A stretch of 58,915 nt of DNA from an uncultured Pelagibacteraceae bacterium (GTDB lineage: Bacteria > Pseudomonadota > Alphaproteobacteria > Pelagibacterales > Pelagibacteraceae), in NCBI GenBank assembly GCA_902574695.1, contig CACGON010000006.1, forward strand, positions 1 through 58,915, written 5' to 3'. Shown here piece by piece: positions 26,470 through 35,063 of the stretch. The notes beneath the pieces were generated by a model. It was given only the letters and a program-made list of their open reading frames with translations. It made no database searches and was not told where the DNA came from. A program made the translations under genes and the position numbers. Each line of letters begins with the position of its first letter. Position 1 is the stretch's first letter.

Positions 26470-27498
26470 ATGAAAAAAATAAGTATTTCTGCATTGATTG
26501 CAATTTTGTTTGCATCGACATTTGCTATCGCAAATGAAGTTAACGTTTTCAATGCAAGACACTACAAAGCAGACGGAGAGCTTTATAGTAAATTTACTAA
26601 CAAGACAGGTATAAAAGTTAATCTGATAAATGGAAAATCAGGTGCTTTAGAGAAAAGAATACTTGAAGAGGGTGCTGATGCTACTGCTGACCTTTACATC
26701 ACAGCAGATGCTGGAAGATGTGGAGCTATGGATGCAAAAGGTGCGCTACAAGGTGGTTTAACATCTAAGGCTATTAGCGCAGCTGTTCCAAAAAGCTTTA
26801 GAACAAGTAAGTGGGTTGGTATCGCTAAAAGAGCAAGAATAATTTATTATTCACCTGAAAGAGTTACTGGTGCTGAATTATCAGGAATGACTTATGAAGG
26901 TTTAGCTGATCCTAAATGGAAAGGAAGACTAGTAATAAGAAAATCAAGCAATATTTATAATAAATCACTTGTAGCATCATTGATTAAAAACAACGGAAAA
27001 GCTGCAACAGCTGCATGGGCTGAAGGCGTTGTTGCTAACATGGCAAGAACACCAACAGGTAATGACAGAGCGCAGATTATGGCAGTTGCTGCTGGTGAAG
27101 CTGATATCGCTGTAGCAAATACTTACTACTTAGCACTTATGTTATCTGGTAAAAAAGGTGCAGAACAACAAGAAGCTGCTAAAAAAGTTAAAGCTTTTTT
27201 CCCTAATCAAAACGATAGAGGAACGCATATGAATGTAAGTTGTGCAGCTTTAGTAAAAGGTGCGCCAAATAAAGATAACGCTGTCAAACTTGTAGAGTTT
27301 TTATTAACTCCAGAGTCTCAAGAGCATTTTACAAATAATACTTTTGAGTTTCCAATGATTGATGGTGTTTCACCAAGTCCATTAGTAGTCAACAACTTAG
27401 GATTAGATTTCAAACAAGATATGAAAACTAAACTTGCTTCTTATGGAAAAAATCAAGCTGCTGCAGTTGAAGTAATGACAGCCGCAGGTTGGAAATAA
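26470..27498 (+). CDS. Iron(III) ABC transporter substrate-binding protein (FutA/FbpA-like)
   Basis: A 342-residue periplasmic Fe(III)-binding protein with a signal peptide (residues 1-21, ending AIA). Conserved segments are VNVFNARHYKADGELY, the RARIIYYSPERV tyrosine-bearing block and VANTYYLALML, whose tandem tyrosines bind iron in FutA/FbpA. It is preceded by AAGGGATAATT as ribosome-binding site and by a Fur-type operator. Permease and ATPase follow after a small Cys-rich ORF and a structured intergenic RNA. In Pelagibacter this protein is among the most abundant periplasmic proteins, as known from the lineage. Confidence 0.93.
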   Translation: MKKISISALIAILFASTFAIANEVNVFNARHYKADGELYSKFTNKTGIKVNLINGKSGALEKRILEEGADATADLYITADAGRCGAMDAKGALQGGLTSKAISAAVPKSFRTSKWVGIAKRARIIYYSPERVTGAELSGMTYEGLADPKWKGRLVIRKSSNIYNKSLVASLIKNNGKAATAAWAEGVVANMARTPTGNDRAQIMAVAAGEADIAVANTYYLALMLSGKKGAEQQEAAKKVKAFFPNQNDRGTHMNVSCAALVKGAPNKDNAVKLVEFLLTPESQEHFTNNTFEFPMIDGVSPSPLVVNNLGLDFKQDMKTKLASYGKNQAAAVEVMTAAGWK

Positions 27499-27502
27499 GA
27501 TT

Positions 27503-27673
27503 GTGAATAAAAAAAATTTATTTGAGGTTGATTTAAATAAATCTTCTAAAGCGTGCGATCCGTGCGCATTAGAGTGTGAAAAAACCAATCAAAAAATAAA
27601 TAACAGAAAATTATCTGAACTCAAAAATAATGAGGTTGCACATATCCTAGAAATTTTTGAAGATAAAGAGTAA
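27503..27673 (+). CDS. 56-residue Cys-containing small protein between FutA and FutB
   Basis: A GTG-started ORF of 56 residues with a C-x2-C-x3-C cluster (C18, C21, C25 in SSKACDPCALECE) and a charged, mostly hydrophilic C-terminus (ending LEIFEDKE). The GTG is 4 bases after the FutA stop, so it would be cotranscribed and under iron control. There is no signal peptide or membrane segment, so it would be cytoplasmic. The Cys arrangement suggests metal or Fe-S binding. I do not recognise a family. Support is positional and compositional only. Confidence 0.6.
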   Translation: MNKKNLFEVDLNKSSKACDPCALECEKTNQKINNRKLSELKNNEVAHILEIFEDKE

Positions 27674-27684
27674 TTTTCTCATAT

Positions 27685-27749
27685 AAGTGCCTGTGATCAT
27701 TTGGTATTACCCCCTTTTAATCACAGGCGCTTAATATTATAAGGGGGTA
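27685..27749 (+). promoter_or_regulatory. Predicted pseudoknot over the FutB ribosome-binding site
   Basis: Stem 1 pairs 27685-27697 (AAGTGCCTGTGAT) with 27720-27732 (ATCACAGGCGCTT): 13 bp with one wobble. Its loop contains TACCCCCTT (27708-27716), which is the exact complement of AAGGGGGTA at 27741-27749. That purine run is the ribosome-binding site for the TTG start at 27760. The two pairings do not share bases, so together they form an H-type pseudoknot that would hide the Shine-Dalgarno sequence. This is a candidate regulator of permease translation relative to FutA. It matches no riboswitch class I know. Confidence 0.6.
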
Positions 27750-27759
27750 GGGTAATATT

Positions 27760-29385
27760 TTGACAAAAAAAATTAACATCTGGCTTTTACTATCTTTTTT
27801 AATTTCAGTATTTGTTTGTATTCCTATTTTAACTGTTTTCATAAGTTTTTTTGAAAACACCACAAACTATTATGAAATACTAAAAAAAACTTTTTTAGTC
27901 GAATATATTTTAAATTCTCTAACTCTTCTTGGGCTAGTTTTAATATTTACATTTATAATAGGAACTGGAACCGCTTATTTAGTATCATTTTTTAAATTTC
28001 CTTTTAGTGATTTCTTTAAATGGGCGCTCATTTTATCTTTTGCAGTTCCACCATATATTTACGCTTACTCTTTAACAGCATTTTTTGACAATTATGGAAC
28101 TGCTTTTACTATATTAACAAATTTATTTGGCGAAAGTGATTATAACAAAAGTATTCCAAAATTTGATGGTATGCTTGGCGCAACTTTATCAATGACCTTC
28201 TCTCTTTTTGCTTATGTATACATATTATCAAGAGCATCATTTTTGTACCAATCTCAAAACCTTATTGATTTAGGCAAAAACCTTGGTTTTTCTAAATTTA
28301 AATCGTTTTATAATATTATATTGCCAGCTGCACGTCCTGCAATTGTTGCTGGCTTATCTTTAGTTGCTATGGAAACATTAGCAGAATTTGGTGCAGTAGA
28401 TTTTTTCTCAATAAATACTTTAACAACAGGTATTTATAATTCTTGGATTGCATTTGATGATCTAGCATTTGCTAACAGAATTGCTGCATTGCTATTAGTC
28501 TTTATATTTTCCTTGTTCATAATAGAGAACTTATCTAGAAAAAAAGCAAAATATCACTTCAATATAAAAGGCGGATTCAAACAAAAGGAAAAAATTAATC
28601 TTTATGGCTCCAAATCTTTTTTTGCTTTTATTTTTTGTTTTTTTGTTTTCTTTATGAGTTTTTTGTTTCCATTGAGTCAAATGCTATATTGGACAATAAA
28701 GTTTCCTGAAAACTTATTTGATTTACAAGTTATTAATCTTTTAGTGAATACACTCTATCTAGCTTTAATATCTAGTTTTGTACTAATAATATTTTCATTA
28801 ATATCTAACTATGGAAATAGAGTAACAGACAATAAAGCACTTAATATACTATCGACTTTGTCAATTTCAGGATATGCAATACCAGGTGTAATATTAGCTG
28901 TTGCATTTATAACATTCATTGCATGGTTTGATAATACTATAATAAAGGCGCTTGGTTTTTTATCGATTAAAAAAATGTTTATTGGTTCAATCCTAGGTTT
29001 GATTATAGTTTATTTTATAAGATTTTACTCTTTAGCATTTAATGGAATTAAATCTGGTTATGAAAAAATAAATATTGCTGTTGATGAAAGTGCTTATTTA
29101 CTTGGTTATTCAAAAAGAAAAACATTTATAAATATACATGTTCCTTTTTTAAGAAATTCTCTATTATTTATAATAATATTAATTTCTTTAGAAATAATAA
29201 GAGAGCTTCCTATCACTTTAATTTTAAGACCATTTAATTTTGAAACTTTTGCTACCACAGCATATATTTCAGCATCAGAGGATCTACTTGAAGCTGCTGC
29301 GGTGCCTTCTTTATTTTTAATATTAATTGCCTCAATCTTCATTATAATTGCCTCAAAATATATATTAAGAGAAAATAATGAATAA
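27760..29385 (+). CDS. Iron(III) ABC transporter permease (FutB/FbpB-like)
   Basis: A 541-residue fused permease with about twelve membrane segments in two halves. Each half carries a cytoplasmic EAA-type loop (LGKNLGFSKFKSFYNIILPA in the first, 'ESAYLLGYSKRKTFINIHVP' in the second). This double-domain design is standard for Fe(III) permeases of the FbpB type. The start is TTG, 7 bases after an AAGGGGGTAGGG ribosome-binding site; no closer ATG exists. Its end overlaps the ATPase gene by 8 bases. A weak start codon plus a structured leader would keep its level far below that of FutA. Confidence 0.93.
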   Translation: MTKKINIWLLLSFLISVFVCIPILTVFISFFENTTNYYEILKKTFLVEYILNSLTLLGLVLIFTFIIGTGTAYLVSFFKFPFSDFFKWALILSFAVPPYIYAYSLTAFFDNYGTAFTILTNLFGESDYNKSIPKFDGMLGATLSMTFSLFAYVYILSRASFLYQSQNLIDLGKNLGFSKFKSFYNIILPAARPAIVAGLSLVAMETLAEFGAVDFFSINTLTTGIYNSWIAFDDLAFANRIAALLLVFIFSLFIIENLSRKKAKYHFNIKGGFKQKEKINLYGSKSFFAFIFCFFVFFMSFLFPLSQMLYWTIKFPENLFDLQVINLLVNTLYLALISSFVLIIFSLISNYGNRVTDNKALNILSTLSISGYAIPGVILAVAFITFIAWFDNTIIKALGFLSIKKMFIGSILGLIIVYFIRFYSLAFNGIKSGYEKINIAVDESAYLLGYSKRKTFINIHVPFLRNSLLFIIILISLEIIRELPITLILRPFNFETFATTAYISASEDLLEAAAVPSLFLILIASIFIIIASKYILRENNE

Positions 29386-30436
29386 TTTTTTTGAAGTACA
29401 AAACGTTGATTTTGTTGTTGGTGGAAAAACAAAAGTTAAAAATATGTCATTCTCTATTGAGAAAGAGGGAGATGTCATTTGTTTGTTAGGTCCATCTGGA
29501 ATTGGAAAAACTACGATACTTAGAGCTATTGCTGGATTGCAAAAAATTAAAAACGGTCAAATAAAACTAAAAGGAAAAGTTTTATCGTCTGACGAAGTAA
29601 ACATTGAACCTGAAAATAGAAATATATCATTAGCTTTCCAGGAAAATAGTTTGTTTCCCCATTATACTGTAGAAAAAAATATATTATTAGGTGCAGAAAA
29701 AAATTCAGATAATAAAGAAAAACAAATCACTCTTAAAGAGATTGTGGATTTACTAGATATTTCTCATATATTAAATCAATATCCACATCAAATTAGTGCT
29801 GGAGAAGCTCAAAGAGCCTCTCTTGCAAGATCGCTTTTATCTAAACCAGATTTACTTTTATTGGATGAGCCTTTATCGAATGTTGACCAAAGCCATAAAG
29901 AAGACATTCAAGAAAAATTAAAAAAAATGCTTTCAAAACTTAAAATCACAACAATTATTGTAACACATGATTCTTATGAAGCTTTTTATTTGGGATCAAA
30001 ATGTGGAATAATCTTGAATAATCAGCTTAAACAATATGATGATCCTTACAATGTTTATCACCTACCTAATTCTATTGAGGTTGTTAATTTTTTAAATAGA
30101 GGAATTCTGATACCAGCAAAAGTAACAAGCCCAAAAAGTTTAGAAAACGAGGAACTAGGAACCATAACTGGAAATTTTGTAAAACAATTTCCATTAGGTG
30201 CAGATGTAAAACTTTTGATACAACCAGAGGATTTAGAACATGACGACAAAAGTAACCTTCAGTTAGAAGTTGTTGATAGAAAGTTTAGAGGCACAAACTT
30301 TATTTACACTTTAAAAACTTTAAAAAATTTACTTATACCTGTCTTTGTTCACTCGCACCATATTCACCAACATGATGTACAAGAAAAATTTGGCATTAAA
30401 AGACCAATTCATATTGAGCATTTGGTTTGTTTTTAA
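29378..30436 (+). CDS. Iron(III) ABC transporter ATP-binding protein (FutC/FbpC-like)
   Basis: A 352-residue ABC ATPase. Walker A is GPSGIGKTT (about 39-47), the signature region is ISAGEAQRASLARSL (ISAGE in place of the usual LSGGQ), Walker B is LLLLDEPLSNVD, and the H-loop is VTHDSYEA. The C-terminal quarter forms an OB/TOBE-like regulatory domain (LIQPEDLEHDD). It energises FutB. The start overlaps the permease by 8 bases. The next gene converges 3 bases after its stop. Confidence 0.93.
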   Translation: MNNFFEVQNVDFVVGGKTKVKNMSFSIEKEGDVICLLGPSGIGKTTILRAIAGLQKIKNGQIKLKGKVLSSDEVNIEPENRNISLAFQENSLFPHYTVEKNILLGAEKNSDNKEKQITLKEIVDLLDISHILNQYPHQISAGEAQRASLARSLLSKPDLLLLDEPLSNVDQSHKEDIQEKLKKMLSKLKITTIIVTHDSYEAFYLGSKCGIILNNQLKQYDDPYNVYHLPNSIEVVNFLNRGILIPAKVTSPKSLENEELGTITGNFVKQFPLGADVKLLIQPEDLEHDDKSNLQLEVVDRKFRGTNFIYTLKTLKNLLIPVFVHSHHIHQHDVQEKFGIKRPIHIEHLVCF

Positions 30437-30439
30437 TTT

Positions 30440-31867
30440 TTATTTATCACTTACGTAAACAGAAACACCTCGAGCATTTATATCTACATCAAATTTTTTA
30501 TGTAATGGTGGGAATGCTCTTTGAGAACAATCTAATCTATCACAAGTTCTACAAGAAACACCGATTGGGATTTCAGTTTTTTTGTCATTAAGATTTAAGT
30601 TTTCTGTGTAAACAAATTCTTTTGCATATTTCGCTTCACATCCCAAACCTATTGACAAAATACTTTTTGATTGACCAAATCTTCCAACTCCTTTTTCAAC
30701 TGTTCTAGCTATACAAACGTATTTTTCACCATTTGTCATTTTACTTACAGCTGCCTGTATAACACCTGGTCTTGTAAACGCTGAATATACATTCCATCTA
30801 GGACATGCTCCACCATATCTTGGTATTTCAATTCCTGACAAGGAAAATCTTTTTGAAATATTTCCTGCAACGTCAACCCTTAACATATGAAAAGGAATAC
30901 CTGGCAGTTTAGGATCTTGTAGACATGTAACTCTGTGTGCTACTTGTTCAAATGAAGTAGCAAATGTATTTTGTAAAAGCTCTAAATCATATTTTAATTT
31001 TTTACACTCTGAATGAAAAAGTTTGTAGGGCATTAGTATTGCTGCACCGCAATAGTTCAACAAAGCTATTTGAGTTAGACTTTTTGACTCATCAGAGGGA
31101 AATTTAAATTCGGATAAATAATTATTAATTATATCCAAAGCTCCTTCCTGAGCAATTTGTGCAGCCGCATGAAGTTTTTTTGTTTCTAATGAATTATAAT
31201 CACTTAATAAAAGTTCTTTTTTATTTTTGTTATAAATCTTTGAAAATGGCTTTGACTCTTCTGGAATTATATCTTTAACAGTAATTGAATATTCTGTTCT
31301 AAGAAATTCGCAAAGGGCAATGTATCTCGTACGGTTATTTTTCTGAACTTTTTCGAAAACTTTATTTGCAAAATCTTCAAGTTTTGGAAAGTAATTTTTC
31401 TTTTCTTGAAGAAAGTCAGAAATCACCTCTCCTGGAAAACTTGTTTTTCTACTATCAATTATTTTTCCTGAAAGGCTTTCGACCTTATTAATCATTTCAT
31501 GATCTTTTTCTTTAAATTGATCTCCAAGCTTTATTAATGCTTTAGCAATCTTAGGATTTGTATTAACAAGGTCCTTTACTTCTGGACCAACAATGTCTAA
31601 ATCTTCAAATAATTGGTCATCTAATAGTTCAGAAATATCATTTACCAGATTTAAATCAGATTTTTTTGTTAAATCGGAGAGCTCAATTTTTAATTCTTCA
31701 CAAACTTTAAGAAGTAAATCTCCATCAATTTTTCTTTTTCCACTTTCAATAAGATTGAGGTAACTAGCTGATATACCCAATTGTTCTGCTAACCTATTGG
31801 CCTGAAGCCCAAGTTGACGTCTAAAAGACTTGATTTTAGGGCCTATTTTTAAATCTAATTGACTCAT
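30440..31867 (-). CDS. XRE-family regulator with ScfR domain (RamB/MccR type)
   Basis: A 475-residue regulator. It has an N-terminal HTH (FRRQLGLQANRLAEQLGISA), a central ImmA/IrrE-type region (KKLHAAAQIAQEGAL) and a C-terminal short-chain-fatty-acyl-regulator domain ending in the cysteine motif CRTCDRLDCSQRAFPPL. Relatives RamB and MccR control isocitrate lyase, propionate and acetate genes in response to acyl-CoA state. The ATG at 31867 (MSQLDLKIGPKI) is chosen; the longer frame to 32050 would run through the operator array. It is divergent from aceA, its most likely target, with TTTGTAAA repeats between them. Confidence 0.9.
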   Translation of the reverse strand: MSQLDLKIGPKIKSFRRQLGLQANRLAEQLGISASYLNLIESGKRKIDGDLLLKVCEELKIELSDLTKKSDLNLVNDISELLDDQLFEDLDIVGPEVKDLVNTNPKIAKALIKLGDQFKEKDHEMINKVESLSGKIIDSRKTSFPGEVISDFLQEKKNYFPKLEDFANKVFEKVQKNNRTRYIALCEFLRTEYSITVKDIIPEESKPFSKIYNKNKKELLLSDYNSLETKKLHAAAQIAQEGALDIINNYLSEFKFPSDESKSLTQIALLNYCGAAILMPYKLFHSECKKLKYDLELLQNTFATSFEQVAHRVTCLQDPKLPGIPFHMLRVDVAGNISKRFSLSGIEIPRYGGACPRWNVYSAFTRPGVIQAAVSKMTNGEKYVCIARTVEKGVGRFGQSKSILSIGLGCEAKYAKEFVYTENLNLNDKKTEIPIGVSCRTCDRLDCSQRAFPPLHKKFDVDINARGVSVYVSDK

Positions 31868-31875
31868 ATTTTCTA

Positions 31876-31979
31876 TTTGTAAATTTTGTAAATTATTATT
31901 TACAATAAATTTCCATATTTTACAAGCTTTTTTAAAAAAAAAGTAGATTTTGTAAACTCTGTAAATTATAAAGTTTACA
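31876..31979. promoter_or_regulatory. Array of TTTGTAAA operator-like repeats
   Basis: Direct TTTGTAAA copies start at 31876, 31885 and 31949. Inverted TTTACAA copies lie at 31899-31905 and 31919-31925. An inverted pair TGTAAA/TTTACA spans 31960-31979. The motif resembles the TTTGCAAA-type sites known for RamB/MccR-class regulators, and the array lies between such a regulator and isocitrate lyase. It probably controls both directions: autoregulation on the minus strand and aceA (plus the small ORF) on the plus strand. Confidence 0.65.
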
Positions 31980-32146
31980 TGAACGACAAAAACAAGATCA
32001 AAAACCAAGATAATAAGGCTCAAAACTACAATAACGAGCCTCAGAATCACGAAAATAGATCAGGTATTTATTTGAGAGATGATCATTGTGATTGGGGTTC
32101 AAGCGGTATGAATGAATTTACCAACGAGTTTGGTAAAGACAATTAA
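31979..32146 (+). CDS. 55-residue hypothetical protein upstream of isocitrate lyase
   Basis: An ATG-started ORF of 55 residues, rich in Asn, Asp, Lys and Gln in its first half and ending with HCDWGSSGMNEFTNEFGKDN. There is no signal peptide or membrane segment. The ATG sits at the edge of the operator array (TTTACATG) with no clear Shine-Dalgarno, so the transcript may be leaderless or this may not be translated. The stop is 39 bases before the aceA ATG. No family recognised. It explains the otherwise 318-base gap between the regulator and aceA. Confidence 0.45.
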   Translation: MNDKNKIKNQDNKAQNYNNEPQNHENRSGIYLRDDHCDWGSSGMNEFTNEFGKDN

Positions 32147-32185
32147 TACTACAGTCTTAAAAATCTAACAAAATAGGAATTTAAA

Positions 32186-33463
32186 ATGAGCTCAGAAACT
32201 AAAGTTTCTTACGACTTAAAAAGGTTTGCCGGTATTAAAAGAGATTATACTCCAGAGGAAGTTGAAAGATTAAGGGGCTCAATAAAAATCGAATATTCAA
32301 TGTGTAAACATCAATCCCAAAAACTTTGGAGATTATTAAATACAGAACCGTACGTAAATACATTAGGATCACTATCGGGAAACCATGCAGTTCAACACGC
32401 AAAAGCTGGTCTTAAAGCAATTTATTTAAGTGGTTGGCAGGTTGCTGCAGACGCTAATAGCGCAGGAGAAATGTATCCTGATCAATCATTATATCCATAT
32501 GACAGTGCTCCAAAGCTAGTAGAGTCCATGAATAATGCTTTAACTAGAGCTGACCAAATTCAACACATGGAAATCAAAGATGGAGAAATGAATTCAAAGG
32601 ATAGAGTTGATTATATGTTACCAATTATTGCTGACGGTGAAGCAGGATTTGGTGGACCGCTAAACGTCTTTGAATTAGCTAAAAAATTTATAAGAGCAGG
32701 AGCAGCTGGAGTTCATTTTGAAGATCAGTTAGCAAGTGAAAAAAAATGTGGCCATATGGGTGGTAAAGTTTTGGTACCAACTGGAACAATGATAAAAAAT
32801 TTAAAAGCAGCAAGATTAGCTGCTGATATTGCAGATGTTCCTTTGATAATTTTAGCCAGAACAGATGCAAATGCAGCAAAACTAATTACTAACGACCATG
32901 ATGAAAATGATAAACCATTTTTAACTGGAGAAAGATCACCAGAAGGTTTTTATTATGTTAAACATGGAATAGAACAAGCAATATCGAGAGGTTTAGCATA
33001 CGCACCTTACTCAGATCTAATTTGGTGTGAGACAGCTACTCCTAATTTAGAAGAAGCTAAAAAATTTGCTGATGCAATACATGCTAAATATCCAGGAAAG
33101 CTATTAGCATATAATTGCTCTCCATCTTTTAACTGGAAGAAACATTTGTCAGATGCAGAAATTGCAACATTCCAACAAAAGATAAGTGAGATGGGATATA
33201 AATTTCAATTTATTACATTAGCAGGTTTTCATACTCAAAATATTGCTATATTTGAACTGGCTGAAAAATACAAAAAAGAAGGCATGACTGCCTATTCAAG
33301 AATTCAGCAACAAGAATTTGCAAGAGAAAAAGATGGTTACACTAGTGTAAAACATCAAAGGGAAGTTGGAACTTCATACTTTGATGCAGTTTCTAACACT
33401 ATAAGTGGTGGACAAAGCTCTACAACTGCAATGGAAGGCTCAACAGAGTCCGAACAATTTTAA
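32186..33463 (+). CDS. aceA: Isocitrate lyase
   Basis: A 425-residue isocitrate lyase that splits isocitrate to glyoxylate and succinate, first step of the glyoxylate shunt. The catalytic motif KKCGHMGGK is at about residues 187-195, with [15 protein letters not shown], the metal-binding ADGEAGFGG segment and [13 protein letters not shown] also present. AGGAATTT precedes the ATG. Divergent placement from an ScfR/RamB-type gene suggests control by acyl-CoA or acetate state. A strong hairpin follows at 33488. Malate synthase is not in the window. Confidence 0.97.
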   Translation: MSSETKVSYDLKRFAGIKRDYTPEEVERLRGSIKIEYSMCKHQSQKLWRLLNTEPYVNTLGSLSGNHAVQHAKAGLKAIYLSGWQVAADANSAGEMYPDQSLYPYDSAPKLVESMNNALTRADQIQHMEIKDGEMNSKDRVDYMLPIIADGEAGFGGPLNVFELAKKFIRAGAAGVHFEDQLASEKKCGHMGGKVLVPTGTMIKNLKAARLAADIADVPLIILARTDANAAKLITNDHDENDKPFLTGERSPEGFYYVKHGIEQAISRGLAYAPYSDLIWCETATPNLEEAKKFADAIHAKYPGKLLAYNCSPSFNWKKHLSDAEIATFQQKISEMGYKFQFITLAGFHTQNIAIFELAEKYKKEGMTAYSRIQQQEFAREKDGYTSVKHQREVGTSYFDAVSNTISGGQSSTTAMEGSTESEQF

Positions 33464-33487
33464 TTAACAAAAAATAAAAGATTTTAA

Positions 33488-33511
33488 TAACCCTAGTTTT
33501 TACTAGGGTTA
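33488..33511 (+). terminator. Terminator hairpin after aceA
   Basis: TAACCCTAGT and ACTAGGGTTA form a perfect 10-bp stem around a TTTT loop, 25 bases after the aceA stop. Only a short, interrupted T-rich tail follows. It separates aceA from the riboswitch-controlled symporter. Confidence 0.7.
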
Positions 33512-33536
33512 TAACTTAATTGTGTTATAATTATTA

Positions 33537-33598
33537 AAGGGGTGTCTTATTAGACTGAGAATATACCCTAAGAACCTGTCCGGTAATTCAGAAAGGGA
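33537..33598 (+). ncRNA. TPP riboswitch (THI element)
   Basis: The segment contains GGGGTG, the CTGAGA core (33555-33560) followed by ATACCC, then GAACCTG and a closing AAAGGGA, in the order and spacing of a thiamine-pyrophosphate aptamer. P2 is GGGT/ACCC; P3 is reduced to about 3 bp (GTC/GAC) with a 6-base loop, and the P4-P5 arm is compact. The closing AAAGGG is also the ribosome-binding site of the ATG at 33602, so TPP binding would block translation. This matches the known TPP-riboswitch control of thiV in Pelagibacter. Confidence 0.88.
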
Positions 33599-33601
33599 AA
33601 A

Positions 33602-35038
33602 ATGGATAAAATATACTTTCTAAGCCAATCAACATCATTAACAATAGTTATAATTATAAGCCTAATCTTTACATTAGTCGGATTAGCTTATTCAAAAAAG
33701 TATAAAGGTATCAACAATTATTTAACAGCAAATAGAAATGTTGGTTTTTTTTCATTAAGCACAAGTTTGATAGCTTCAGCTCTTGGAGCATGGATATTGT
33801 TTGGTCCAGCTTCAGCAGCAACTTGGGGAGGAATTGGAGCTGTAATTGGATATTCTTTAGGAACAGCATTTCCAATGATAATTTTAATTTTTCTAGGAAA
33901 AACTATTAGAAAAAATTTTCCTAAAGGATCAACTTTAATTGAATTCTTAAGAAAAAGATTTCGTAAGAGTTTATTTAAATTAATTTTATTAATGACTATG
34001 TTTTATATGTTTATTTTTTTATGTGCAGAAGTGACAGCAGTTGCAATTTTAATTAATTATATATCTGGAACCGAATTATGGATTACAGCACTAATAATAC
34101 TAGTAGGAACTTTAACATATACTCTTTATGGCGGGTTAAGAGCCTCAATATTTACTGACAATATACAGATGGTAGTAATTATAGTTCTTTTTTTTATTTC
34201 TGTTTTTTACTTAACTTCATTTACCGGTGACCAATTTTCATTTTCATTCATTAAAGAGAAAAATCCACAATTGTTAAGTAGCAACTATATTCCTAATTAT
34301 ACTGCGGGATTAACTTTTTTTATAGCAGTGGCCGCTACAAATTTATTTCATCAAGGTAACTGGCAAAGAGTTTATGCAGCTAAAAATAATGAAATATTAG
34401 TTAAAAGTTTAATCGTTGCCTTCATAGCGATTATTCCAATTGTATTTTTTATGGGTTTTAGTGGCTTGGTAGCAGTATCATTAGATCCAAGTGTTACACC
34501 TGACCTAGGATATTTTTCATTATTATTAAAAGATCAAACCAAGTTTTTATCATTAATTATTATTATTTTAGGTTTATCATTAACAATTAGCACTGTTGAT
34601 ACTTTGATAAATGCAATTTCAAGTTTGATAGTTGTTGATGGTAAGGCAACATTTAATTTTGAGACTAAAATTGATTATTTAAGACTATCTAAATATTTTA
34701 TAATCATCTTATCAATTGTTGCATTTTTTATTGCATCAAAAGGATTTAGTGTTTTATATTTATTCTTATTGGCAGATTTATTTTGTTGTGCATTTGTACT
34801 TACAGTTTTTTATAGTTTTTATAATAAAAAACTAAACGAAAAAGTTGCATACATATCTATAATTACTGGTTTAGTCGGTGGTTTTCTTTTATTTCCAATG
34901 CCTGATTTTTCAAAAAGTTTATTAGTTGGATATATTTTGCCTGTAGAATTTTTTCCTGTATTTGTTTCACAATCTTTATTATTTTTATCATTTATAATAG
35001 CCACTTTTTTTCCAGTGATAATTTGGAAGTTGAGATAA
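33602..35038 (+). CDS. thiV: Sodium:solute symporter, ThiV-like thiamine-precursor transporter
   Basis: A 478-residue SSS-family protein with about 13 membrane segments. It begins SLIFTLVGLAYSKKYKGINN and has the SSS core LIASALGAWILFGPASAATW and TLYGGLRASIFTD. A TPP riboswitch lies directly in front with its closing arm as ribosome-binding site, which ties the gene to thiamine supply. In Pelagibacter the riboswitch-linked SSS protein ThiV is proposed to import the thiamine precursor HMP. Xsc in this window is a ThDP enzyme. Confidence 0.85.
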   Translation: MDKIYFLSQSTSLTIVIIISLIFTLVGLAYSKKYKGINNYLTANRNVGFFSLSTSLIASALGAWILFGPASAATWGGIGAVIGYSLGTAFPMIILIFLGKTIRKNFPKGSTLIEFLRKRFRKSLFKLILLMTMFYMFIFLCAEVTAVAILINYISGTELWITALIILVGTLTYTLYGGLRASIFTDNIQMVVIIVLFFISVFYLTSFTGDQFSFSFIKEKNPQLLSSNYIPNYTAGLTFFIAVAATNLFHQGNWQRVYAAKNNEILVKSLIVAFIAIIPIVFFMGFSGLVAVSLDPSVTPDLGYFSLLLKDQTKFLSLIIIILGLSLTISTVDTLINAISSLIVVDGKATFNFETKIDYLRLSKYFIIILSIVAFFIASKGFSVLYLFLLADLFCCAFVLTVFYSFYNKKLNEKVAYISIITGLVGGFLLFPMPDFSKSLLVGYILPVEFFPVFVSQSLLFLSFIIATFFPVIIWKLR

Positions 35039-35063
35039 TTTTAAAAATATATATGATAAATCT

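Noticed and set aside
31868-32050. 61-residue N-terminal extension of the ScfR/RamB-type regulator
   Set aside because: The extension runs through the TTTGTAAA repeats and is unlike any HTH protein start; the ATG at 31867 directly precedes the HTH.
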